This document shows, piece by piece, positions 49,364-57,175 of a DNA stretch of 64,000 nucleotides. The stretch spans positions 62,001 to 126,000 of the forward strand of contig NZ_JAIQYY010000009.1 of assembly GCF_020181035.1 (NCBI RefSeq), given 5' to 3'. Made by a program: the position numbers and the translations under genes. Position 1 is the stretch's first letter. Every line of letters starts with the position of its first letter. The notes beneath the pieces were generated by a model. The model made no database searches. It was not told the DNA's origin and saw only the letters and a list, made by a program, of their open reading frames with translations. Origin of the DNA: Streptomyces sp. CoH27 (GTDB lineage Bacteria; Actinomycetota; Actinomycetes; Streptomycetales; Streptomycetaceae).

Positions 49364-51742
49364 CTACCGGTCCTCCTCGTACACCGGCAGCTCCGCCCAG
49401 ATCGTCTTGCCCTCCGGGGTGTGCCGGCTGCCCCAGCGCTGGGTGAGCTGGGCGACCAGCAGCAGACCCCGGCCGCCCTCGTCGAAGATCTTGGCTCGGC
49501 GCAGATGCGGGGCGGTGGGGCTGGTGTCGGACACCTCGCAGATCAGCGTGCCCGCGTCCTGGATCAGCCGGAGCCGGATGGGGTGGGAGCCGTACCGGAT
49601 GGCGTTGGTGACCAGTTCGCTGACCACCAGCTCCGCCGTGAACGACGCCTCGCTGAGCCGCCAGGTGTCCAGCTGCTCCACGACCTGCTTGCGGACCGGC
49701 GCGACGAGCGCCGGGTCGGCCGGGATGTCCCACGTCGCCACCTGCGCGGCGGGCAGGCCCCGGGTGCGGGCGAGCAGCAGTGCCACGTCGTCCGCGGAGC
49801 CGCCCGGGGGCAGCAGGGTGTGCAGGACGCGGTCGCAGGTCTTGTCCAGCGGACCGGAGTGCGCACCGAGCGCCTCGTGGAGCAACGCCCGGCTCGTCTC
49901 CGGGTCCCGCTCCCGGGACGCCACGAGCCCGTCCGTGTACAGCGCGAGGACGGTGCCCTCGGGCAGGTCCACCTCGATGGCCTCGAAGGGCAGCCCGCCC
50001 ACCCCGAGCGGGGGACCGCCCGGCAGGTCCAGCGCCCGCGGCGCGCCGCCCGGCCGGATCAGCACCGGCGGCGGATGTCCGGCGCGGGCCGCAGTGCAGC
50101 GCCGCGACACCGGGTCGTAGACGGCGTACAGGCAGGTCGCGCCGACCTCGCCGGGGCTGTCGGCGCCCGACTCCTCCGACAGCCGGACCACCAGGTCGTC
50201 CAGGTGGGTGAGCAGTTCGTCCGGGGCCAGGTCGATGTCGGCGAGGGTGCGTACGGCCGTCCGTAGGCGGCCCATCGTGGCCGAGGCCTCGACACCGTGC
50301 CCGACGACGTCCCCGACGACCATCGCGACCCGCATCCCGGACAGCGGGATGACGTCGAACCAGTCGCCGCCCACCCCGGCCCGCGCGGCCGGCAGATAGC
50401 GCGAGGACACCTCCAGCGCGGCCGTGCGCGGCAGGGAGCGGGGCAGCAGACTGCGCTGGAGGGCGAGCGCGGTCTCCCGCTCGCGGGAGTAGCGGCGGGC
50501 GTTGTCGATACAGACGGCGGCGCGGGCGGTGATCTCCTCTGCCAGCAGCACGTCGTCCGCGGTGAACGGGTCCGGGCGCCGGTAGCGAGTGAGGACCGCG
50601 ACCCCGAGGGTCAGCCCGCGCGCCTGGATCGGCACCGACATCGAGGAGTGCATGCCGAACTCCCGCACCCGCTGGGCGCGCGCGGTGTGCCAGGTCAGCC
50701 GGTCGTCGATGTCACCCTCGGTCACCGAGGCGACGATGGTGTGCCCCGCGGTCAGCGAGTCGGCCTGCGGGGAGCCCGCCGGGTACTCCTCGGTCTGCCC
50801 GGGGCTGATCACCGCCTCCGGCACCTCGGGGTGCACCGAGCAGTGGGCGATCCGGCGCAGCAGCACCGGTGCCGTGATGCGGGCCGGGGGCTCGCCGCCG
50901 TGCTCATGCGGGTCGAGCAGGTCGATGGTGACGAAGTCGGCGAGGGCGGGCACGCACACGTCCGCCAGCTCCTGGGCCGTCCGGGTGACGTCGAGGGTGC
51001 TGCCGATGCGCACACTCGCTTCGTTCACCAGCTGTAGCCGCTGCCGGGCCCGGTAGTTGTCGGTGATGTCGTGCGCTGCCAGACACACCCCGCGCACCCG
51101 GCCCGCGCCGTCCCGGACCGGGGCCATCCGGGCGAGCCAGGCGTGGGCGCGCTGCTCGCCGCCCGTGCGCAGATAGGTCTGCACGTCCAGCGGCTCACCG
51201 CTGGTCAGCACCTGGAGCATGGCCTGCTCCAGGTCCTCGCTCTCCTGCTTCCCGCCGATCTCCGCGAGCCTGAGACCCCGGAGCCGCTCCTCCGGCAGGC
51301 CGGCGACCTCGGCCATGGCGTCGTTCATCCGGCGCAGCCGGAGCGCGTCGTCGTACACGGCGAGCGCGCACGGCGACTGGATCAGGCCCGCGTCGACGAG
51401 CGGGTCGTCCGCGGTGGGCGGCTCCGCGCCGGTCAGCGGGGTGACCACCAGCCAGTCGCCGCGGTGTCCGTCGCGGGGCGGGCGGCGGTGGGCGAGCAGC
51501 CAGACCGGGATCATACGGCCGTCCCGGTGGCGCAATCCGACCGTACCGTCCCAGCGAGGGCCCGGAGGGACGGCCGTCCCGGCGTCCCCGGCGAGCAGCC
51601 GGGCGGCGGGGCGGCCCAGGACCGCCTCGGCGGGGTGGCCGAGCAGGCGCCGGGCGCCCTCGTTCCACTCCACCAGCGTTCCGTCGTCGTCGATGACGGC
51701 CCGGGCCGTCATCGCATCGTCGAACGGATAGACCCGGCTCAT
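49364..51742 (-). CDS. PAS-PAS-GAF-SpoIIE phosphatase with C-terminal HATPase domain
   Basis: A 792-residue multidomain regulator. In order: PAS (about 10-105; ARAVIDDDGTLVEWNEGARRLLG), PAS (130-245; CALAVYDDALRLRRMNDAMAEVAG), GAF (265-430), PP2C/SpoIIE phosphatase (445-650; GGDWFDVIPLSGMRVAMVVGDVVGHGVEA, TVLALYTDGLVASRERD) and an RsbW-like ATPase (675-785; ELVVSELVTNAIRYGS, DEGGRGLLLV). Such proteins dephosphorylate STAS anti-anti-sigma factors and can also act as anti-sigma kinases. GGGAG precedes the ATG at 51742. The STAS protein at 23538 is a possible substrate, though remote. Confidence 0.9.
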   Translation of the reverse strand: MSRVYPFDDAMTARAVIDDDGTLVEWNEGARRLLGHPAEAVLGRPAARLLAGDAGTAVPPGPRWDGTVGLRHRDGRMIPVWLLAHRRPPRDGHRGDWLVVTPLTGAEPPTADDPLVDAGLIQSPCALAVYDDALRLRRMNDAMAEVAGLPEERLRGLRLAEIGGKQESEDLEQAMLQVLTSGEPLDVQTYLRTGGEQRAHAWLARMAPVRDGAGRVRGVCLAAHDITDNYRARQRLQLVNEASVRIGSTLDVTRTAQELADVCVPALADFVTIDLLDPHEHGGEPPARITAPVLLRRIAHCSVHPEVPEAVISPGQTEEYPAGSPQADSLTAGHTIVASVTEGDIDDRLTWHTARAQRVREFGMHSSMSVPIQARGLTLGVAVLTRYRRPDPFTADDVLLAEEITARAAVCIDNARRYSRERETALALQRSLLPRSLPRTAALEVSSRYLPAARAGVGGDWFDVIPLSGMRVAMVVGDVVGHGVEASATMGRLRTAVRTLADIDLAPDELLTHLDDLVVRLSEESGADSPGEVGATCLYAVYDPVSRRCTAARAGHPPPVLIRPGGAPRALDLPGGPPLGVGGLPFEAIEVDLPEGTVLALYTDGLVASRERDPETSRALLHEALGAHSGPLDKTCDRVLHTLLPPGGSADDVALLLARTRGLPAAQVATWDIPADPALVAPVRKQVVEQLDTWRLSEASFTAELVVSELVTNAIRYGSHPIRLRLIQDAGTLICEVSDTSPTAPHLRRAKIFDEGGRGLLLVAQLTQRWGSRHTPEGKTIWAELPVYEEDR

Positions 51743-52008
51743 CGTCGCCGCTCCCAGCGCACACTCACAGTGAACAGGTGGCTCCACTTCCGTTCCCAGC
51801 CTAGTGCGTCACGCCCGCCCGCGAACCCGCGCCTCCGGCCGACTGACCGGTCCGTCGAACACGGTCAAGGGGAAAATCCGGCCGATGTGTCATCGGGGTG
51901 CGGACACCGCGTGCCGCACCCTTGACGATCGCGCGTGGCAGGCCGTCAGAATCTGTTTGTTCACGATCAGTTGTGATGATTTCTGGGCCCTGATGAGGGA
52001 GAGCCGCC

Positions 52009-55000
52009 ATGACGGTCACGCGCCGAGCGGTACTGGTCGCAGCCACGGCAACGCCCGCGGCCGGAGCACTGCTGAACACCACGGCGGCTCCGGCCGCCCT
52101 CGCCGCCGACGCGCCCCCGGGCCCCGGCGGCCGCCACACCGTGCCGCTGCGGGACGGCTGGCGCTTCGCGCTGGTCAACCCGGGCGGCATCACCGACCCG
52201 ACCGGCGCCTACGGCCGAGCCGCCGATGCCGGGTACGACGACTCGGCCTGGCGCGAGGTCGCCGTGCCGCACGACTGGAGCATCGAGCAGACCCCCAGCA
52301 CCGACAACGGCACCACCAGCGGCACCGGCTTCCTGCCCGGCGGCCTCGGCTGGTACCGGCTCGCTTTCACCCTGCCGCCCGGGTACGCCGGCAAGCGGAT
52401 CTCGGTGGAGTTCGACGGCGTCTACATGGACTCCTACGTCTACTGCAACGGCACGGAAGTCGGCCACCACCCCTACGGCTACACCGGCTTCGCCCTCGAT
52501 CTCACCGGCCTCGTGCACACCGACGGCAGCACGCCGAACGTCCTCGCGGTCAAGGTGCAGAACCGGCTGCCGAGCAGCCGCTGGTACTCCGGCAGCGGCA
52601 TCTACCGGGAGGCCCGCCTCGTGATCACCGAGCCGGTGCACGTGGCCCGCTGGGGCACCTGTGTCACCACCCCGCGGATCTCGGCCGACAGCGCCCTGGT
52701 CCGGGTGGCGACGACCGTGCTGAACGAGTCCGGCACCGGCACCGACGTCCAGGTCCTGTCCCGGATCGTCGGCCCCGACGGCCGTACCGTCGCCCGCGCC
52801 GCCACCACGGTCGCCGTGTCCGATCAGGCCACCGAGACCCACGAACTGACCGTCCCCGAGCCGCGGCTGTGGGACTTCGACACCCCCGGCAACCGGTACA
52901 CCCTGCACACCGAACTGCGGGCCGGCGGCCGCACCACCGACACCTTCCGCACGCCCTTCGGCATCCGCGCCTACCGCTTCGACCCCGACGAGGGCTTCTC
53001 CCTCAACGGCACCTACACCAAGATCAAGGGCGTCGACCTCCACCACGACCAGGGCGCCCTCGGCGCGGCGATCAGCCTCGACGCGGTCCGCAGACAGATG
53101 CGGATCATGAAGTCGATGGGCGTCAACGCCTTCCGCACCTCGCACAACCCACCCTCGCCGCAGATGATCCAGGTCTGCGAGGAACTGGGCATCGTGATGA
53201 TGGTCGAGGCCTTCGACTGCTGGCGGACCGGGAAGACGACGTACGACTACGGCCGGTTCTTCGACGAGTGGTGCGAGAAGGACGCCACCGAGATGGTACT
53301 CGCCGCCCGCAACTCACCGGCTGTCGTCCTGTGGTCCATAGGCAACGAGATCCCCGACTCCACCTCCACGGCCGGGCTCGCCATGGCCGACCGGATCATA
53401 GGCGCGATCAAGGCCGCCGACGGCACCCGCCCGGTGGTGATCGGGTCCAACAAGTACCACGGTGTGCCCGCCACCGGCTCGCCGGCCGACCTGATGCTCG
53501 CCAAGCTCGACGGCCTCGGCCTCAACTACAACACCGCGAAGTCGGTCGACGCCCTGCACGCGAAGTACCCGCACCTGTTCCTCTTCGAGTCCGAGTCCTC
53601 CTCGGAGACCTCGACCCGCGGCGCCTACCAGGAGCCCGAGCACCTCAACACCGGCGAGAACCACACCCCCGGCCGGCGGGAGACCTCCTCCTACGACAAC
53701 AACCTCGCCTCCTGGACGATGAGCGGCGAGTACGGCCACAAGAAGGACCGGGACCGCAGGTGGTTCGCGGGCCAGTTCCTGTGGTCCGGCATCGACTACA
53801 TCGGCGAGCCCACCCCGTACGACGTCTTCCCGGTCAAGGCGTCCTTCTTCGGCGCGGTGGACACCGCCGGCTTCCCGAAGGACATGTACCACCTCTTCCG
53901 GAGCCAGTGGACGGCCGAGCCGATGGTCCATCTGCTGCCGATGACCTGGAACCACGAGGAGGGCGACACGGTCGAGGTCTGGGCGTACGCCAACGTGCCC
54001 TCCGTCGAGCTGTTCCTCAACGGAAGGTCCCTCGGGGTACGGGAGTTCGACGCCAAGAAGACCACCGACGGCCGCGCCTATCTGGAGACCACCGAGGCCA
54101 CCGGCGACGACAAGACCTTCACCGACGGCCCCTACCCGGGCAGTTACACCAGCCCCAACGGCAGCGCGGGCAAACTCCACCTGACCTGGAAAGTGCCGTA
54201 CCAGCCGGGCGAGTTGCGGGCGGTGGCCCGGCGAGACGGCAGGATCGTCGCCACCGATGTACTGCGCACCGCCGGGGACCCGCGCGCCGTACGCCTCACC
54301 GCCGACCGCGACTCCCTTGCCGCCGACGGCCGTTCGCTGGTCTTCGTCACCGCCGACATCGTCGACGCGCGCGGAGTGGTGGTGCCGGACGCCGAGCACC
54401 TCATCACCTTCGACGTCCGCGGCGGTTCGCTCGCCGGGGTCGACAACGGCCGAGAGGAGAGTGCCGAGCGCTACCAGGCGAGCACCCGCACCGCGTTCCA
54501 CGGCAAGGCCCTCGCCATCGTCCGCTCCGGCACCGATCCCGGCGAGCTGAAGGTCACCGCGCGCGTGGACGGGCTGCGCACGGGCACGGTGAGCGTGCGT
54601 GCGACGGCGGCACGCGAGGTGTCCCGCACCCCGGCGGCCGGTTTCCGGCCGGATCACCCCGAGCCGCTCGACCACCCGTACGCGGACGCCAGTTACTCCG
54701 GACGCGAGGACACACTCCCTGCCGCCATGCTCGACGGCGATCCGGCCACCGGCTGGTCCAACGCCTTCACCAAGTCGGCCACCGCGCTGCTGCCCGCCTT
54801 CGGCGGAGCCCGTGCGACGGACTGGGTGTCCGTCGACGCCGGGCGGATCCGGACCTTCGACTGGGTGGCGGTCTCCTTCACGGTGGACGCCGGCCACACG
54901 CTGCCCGCACGGGCCGAGGTGGCGGTGTGGGACGGCCGCGCCTATGTGCCGGTGACCGGCGCGAAGACGCAGTGGGCCACCGGCTCGGACAGCCCGACCG

Positions 55001-55107
55001 TGATCACCTTCGACGCGGTGCGCGGCTCGCGGCTGCGGCTGACGCTCACGAGCGCCTACCCGGGCGAGGCGAAGGGGGCGGTGCGCATCAGCCGCCTCGA
55101 CGTGTAG
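52009..55107 (+). CDS. Secreted GH2-family beta-galactosidase-like glycoside hydrolase
   Basis: A 1032-residue exported enzyme with a Tat-like signal (TRRAVLVAATATPAAGALL). In order it has the GH2 jelly-roll sugar-binding domain (WREVAVPHDWSIEQ), an immunoglobulin-like domain, the catalytic barrel (GVDLHHDQGALGAAI, acid/base glutamate in SIGNEIPDS, nucleophile region FLFESESSS), further Ig-like and DUF4982-type modules, and a C-terminal discoidin-like carbohydrate-binding domain (AMLDGDPATGWSNAF). It probably cleaves beta-galactosides or related polysaccharide ends outside the cell. GGGAGAG precedes the ATG. Confidence 0.9.
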   Translation: MTVTRRAVLVAATATPAAGALLNTTAAPAALAADAPPGPGGRHTVPLRDGWRFALVNPGGITDPTGAYGRAADAGYDDSAWREVAVPHDWSIEQTPSTDNGTTSGTGFLPGGLGWYRLAFTLPPGYAGKRISVEFDGVYMDSYVYCNGTEVGHHPYGYTGFALDLTGLVHTDGSTPNVLAVKVQNRLPSSRWYSGSGIYREARLVITEPVHVARWGTCVTTPRISADSALVRVATTVLNESGTGTDVQVLSRIVGPDGRTVARAATTVAVSDQATETHELTVPEPRLWDFDTPGNRYTLHTELRAGGRTTDTFRTPFGIRAYRFDPDEGFSLNGTYTKIKGVDLHHDQGALGAAISLDAVRRQMRIMKSMGVNAFRTSHNPPSPQMIQVCEELGIVMMVEAFDCWRTGKTTYDYGRFFDEWCEKDATEMVLAARNSPAVVLWSIGNEIPDSTSTAGLAMADRIIGAIKAADGTRPVVIGSNKYHGVPATGSPADLMLAKLDGLGLNYNTAKSVDALHAKYPHLFLFESESSSETSTRGAYQEPEHLNTGENHTPGRRETSSYDNNLASWTMSGEYGHKKDRDRRWFAGQFLWSGIDYIGEPTPYDVFPVKASFFGAVDTAGFPKDMYHLFRSQWTAEPMVHLLPMTWNHEEGDTVEVWAYANVPSVELFLNGRSLGVREFDAKKTTDGRAYLETTEATGDDKTFTDGPYPGSYTSPNGSAGKLHLTWKVPYQPGELRAVARRDGRIVATDVLRTAGDPRAVRLTADRDSLAADGRSLVFVTADIVDARGVVVPDAEHLITFDVRGGSLAGVDNGREESAERYQASTRTAFHGKALAIVRSGTDPGELKVTARVDGLRTGTVSVRATAAREVSRTPAAGFRPDHPEPLDHPYADASYSGREDTLPAAMLDGDPATGWSNAFTKSATALLPAFGGARATDWVSVDAGRIRTFDWVAVSFTVDAGHTLPARAEVAVWDGRAYVPVTGAKTQWATGSDSPTVITFDAVRGSRLRLTLTSAYPGEAKGAVRISRLDV

Positions 55108-55140
55108 CGGGGGTACGACGGTCCGGGCGGGGTTCTCGTA

Positions 55141-55329
55141 TCACTCCCCGTCACTCCCCGTCAGTCCCGCCCGGACCTGCCGGTCGTACAGGGCGGCCGG
55201 CTGGGCGCACTCCGCGGGCGTCGGCAGCGGGCCGGTGGGCGCGCCGCCGTGCTCGTCCAGCTCGGCCGCGAGCGCGGCCCAGCCCGTGCCGGCCACCCGG
55301 CGCCGGGCCTCCGTCTGGGTGAAGCGCAT
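55141..55329 (-). CDS. Small hypothetical protein downstream of ogt
   Basis: A 62-residue protein, MRFTQTEARRRVAGTGWAAL followed by LAAELDEHGG and a Pro/Ala-rich end. It has no recognised domain. GGGAGG sits at proper spacing before the ATG, and the gene starts 11 bases after the ogt-like stop, so it is most likely translated from the same mRNA. Confidence 0.55.
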   Translation of the reverse strand: MRFTQTEARRRVAGTGWAALAAELDEHGGAPTGPLPTPAECAQPAALYDRQVRAGLTGSDGE

Positions 55330-55340
55330 GCCCGCCTCCC

Positions 55341-55850
55341 TCACACCAGCGCCGGCTGCAGCGCGCCCTCGTGCGTCAGCAGCCACACCTTGTTCTCGAC
55401 ACCGCCCGCGTACCCGCGCATCGAGCCGTCCGCGCCGATCACCCGGTGGCAGGGGCGGACGAGGAGCACCGGGTTGGCGCCGAGGGCCCGGCCGACCGCG
55501 CGCAGTTCGCTGCGCGGCACGCCCAGCCGGGTGGCCAGCTCGCCGTACGTGGTCGTCGTGCCGTAGGGGATGTCGTCCAGGGCCCGCCACACCGCCCGCT
55601 GGAATGCCGTACCCGTCGGCGCGAGCGGCAGGTCGAAGCGGATTCGGCGGCGCGCGAAGTAGGCGTCCAGCTGCCGGTGCGCCTCGGCGAACGGTGCGTC
55701 GTCGCGGTCCTCGGCGCGTACCGTGGGCGCGCCGCGCTGTCCGGGCAGGGTCAGCGAGGTGAGCGTGACGCCGGCCCCTGAAACCGTGCCGGTCAGCAGC
55801 AGGTCGCCCAGCGGGCTCGGGTGGACGGTGTGGACGGTGCGCGTGTTCAT
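55341..55850 (-). CDS. ogt: Methylated-DNA-protein cysteine methyltransferase
   Basis: A 169-residue DNA repair protein that removes alkyl groups from O6-alkylguanine in a suicide reaction. The acceptor cysteine is C134 in the motif PCHRVIG, and the helix-turn-helix DNA-binding segment is FQRAVWRALDDIPYGTTTTYGELATRLGVPRSELRAVGRALGANP. GGAAGGAG precedes the ATG. The N-terminal regulatory domain of Ada is absent, so this is the Ogt-type form. A 62-residue hypothetical gene follows. Confidence 0.92.
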   Translation of the reverse strand: MNTRTVHTVHPSPLGDLLLTGTVSGAGVTLTSLTLPGQRGAPTVRAEDRDDAPFAEAHRQLDAYFARRRIRFDLPLAPTGTAFQRAVWRALDDIPYGTTTTYGELATRLGVPRSELRAVGRALGANPVLLVRPCHRVIGADGSMRGYAGGVENKVWLLTHEGALQPALV

Positions 55851-55964
55851 CGCCGCTCCTTCCGTTTCCTTCGGTCGTTTTCGTTCCCTGCCTTCCACTG
55901 CCGAGTCTGCTGCGCCGGGCGCCTGGGGACCGGCGGGAATCGGACATCGCCCTCGGGCCTCGAA

Positions 55965-56032
55965 GGTACCGTGCGGTATAGCGTCTGACCTGGTGGTATT
56001 TACGGGTAAGTACCCTCGCGGTACCGTGAGGG
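55965..56032 (+). promoter_or_regulatory. Repeat-rich promoter of the toxin-antitoxin pair
   Basis: GGTACCGTGCGG at 55965-55976 and GGTACCGTGAGG at 56020-56031 are near-identical direct repeats. Between them lies GGGTA-AG-TACCC at 56004-56015. Such elements before an RHH antitoxin gene suggest autoregulation by the antitoxin-toxin complex. Confidence 0.5.
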
Positions 56033-56034
56033 GC

Positions 56035-56274
56035 ATGCCAGCTCTCAATGTGGAGTTCAGCGACCGGGAACTAGAGGACCTGCGGCAGATCGCCAAGGAG
56101 CGCGGTACGTCGATGAAGGCCCTCGTGCGCGAGGCCGCCGCCGCCGACATCGCCCGGCACCGGGCGCTGCAGGAGGGCGCCCAGGCCTTCCGGCAGTTCT
56201 TCGCCGCGCACGCCGAGGAGTTCGCGGCCGCCTTTCCCGACGACGAGCCCCCGGCGAAGGACGAGGCCGCCTGA
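56035..56274 (+). CDS. Ribbon-helix-helix antitoxin-like protein
   Basis: A 79-residue protein. The first 45 residues form a ribbon-helix-helix DNA-binding fold (MPALNVEFSDRELEDLRQIAKERGTSMKALVREAAAADIARHR), and the C-terminal half is a charged, probably flexible helix (FRQFFAAHAEEFAAAFPDDEPPAKDEAA) of the type that wraps and inhibits a toxin. The Fic-like gene starts 3 bases after its stop. Repeats in the promoter fit autoregulation. Confidence 0.82.
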   Translation: MPALNVEFSDRELEDLRQIAKERGTSMKALVREAAAADIARHRALQEGAQAFRQFFAAHAEEFAAAFPDDEPPAKDEAA

Positions 56275-56277
56275 GCG

Positions 56278-56655
56278 ATGCCCTCCGTCATCCATATCGA
56301 CGTCCCCTGGCTGCTCCAGCGCCATGAGGAGGTCCTGCCCGACCAGCCCTCGGTCGACGACTTCTCCGCACTGGTCGCCGCCGTCGCCCGGCACCGCGTG
56401 GACCCGCCCCGGCTCGGCGTGGACTCCGACCCCGCCTGGCGGGCCGCCGCCCTGCTGCACACCCTCGCCGTGCTCAAGCCGCTGCCCGCCGCCAACGCCC
56501 GTTTCGCCTGCGCGACCGCCGTGGCCTACATGTTCGTCAGCGGCGTCGGCATCGACCCGCCCTACGGCGCCCTCGTCGACCTCGCCCGCGACCTGATCTC
56601 CGGCAAGGCGGACGTGTACGGCGCGGCCGACCGGCTGCGTTCCTGGCAGATCTGA
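56278..56655 (+). CDS. Doc/Fic-like toxin with degenerate Fic motif
   Basis: A 125-residue protein of the Doc-like group: VPWLLQRHEEVLPDQPSVDDFSALVAAVARHR, then LLHTLAVLKPLPAANARFACATAVAYMFVSG. Active Doc and Fic proteins carry HxFx(D/E)GNxR; here the corresponding segment reads KPLPAANAR, so the catalytic histidine and the DG pair are missing. The fold and the link to an RHH antitoxin remain. Either the group uses a different chemistry or this toxin is inactive. Streptomyces has many similar Fic-type toxin annotations with the same PLPAxNxRFA segment, as I recall. Confidence 0.75.
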   Translation: MPSVIHIDVPWLLQRHEEVLPDQPSVDDFSALVAAVARHRVDPPRLGVDSDPAWRAAALLHTLAVLKPLPAANARFACATAVAYMFVSGVGIDPPYGALVDLARDLISGKADVYGAADRLRSWQI

Positions 56656-57175
56656 GAGGCGGGTGGCGCCGGTCCGCACCCGCCCCGGCCGGCAGGGGGA
56701 AGCCCGCCGGGGCCGCCGGCCGAGGGCAGGAGGAAGGGGGCCGGCGGCCCATCTCGCACGGGAGAGCTTCCCCCAGTTCCCGACTTCGGTCGAACCGGGG
56801 GACCCCCACCCCGTGCGGGGCCTTCCGAGAGGGCCGGCCCCAGTCCACCACGGGGCGGCACGGGCCCGGAACGCGCGCGGCCGGATGGTGTGTGCGCACG
56901 GTTCACACGGGGTGCTCGGTCCACCGAATACCGATGGCCGGCCAACGGTGGGGACGGCGTAATTCCTGACTTTCCTTCAAACCGGTCGAGTTGTGCGGGC
57001 GCCTTGTTGCTCGTGTGGAAGTTGTGCAAGGGTTGACGCGCCCGTGCGGGGGGTAAAGTCCGGGGTTCTTCCGGCAGTTGCGGATCGTTCACCGGCCGAG
57101 GACCGGAGAATTCCCCTCCCCGTGCGCGCCCCTGAGATACGCAACGACGCATCACGCACCAAAGGAACCCGCTCA
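56656..57175. other. 520-base intergenic region with a hairpin repeat
   Basis: No convincing gene. The first 100 bases are extremely GC-rich with several possible stems and could terminate the toxin operon. 56765-56810 is a dispersed element (CCCCCAGTTC, GAC-TTCG-GTC, GAACCGGGGG). From about 56930 the sequence becomes AT-richer and leads into the promoter of the second sigma-like/lectin fusion. Confidence 0.6.
57033..57059 (+). promoter_or_regulatory. Possible promoter of the second fusion gene
   Basis: TTGACG at 57033-57038 and TAAAGT at 57054-57059 resemble -35 and -10 elements. The 15-base spacer is shorter than usual, so the call is tentative. The leader would be about 110 bases. Confidence 0.35.

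Noticed and set aside
51804..55322. Long open frame overlapping the GH2 gene in another frame
   Set aside because: Arg/Pro/His-rich product with no domain; the GH2 frame shows all expected motifs.
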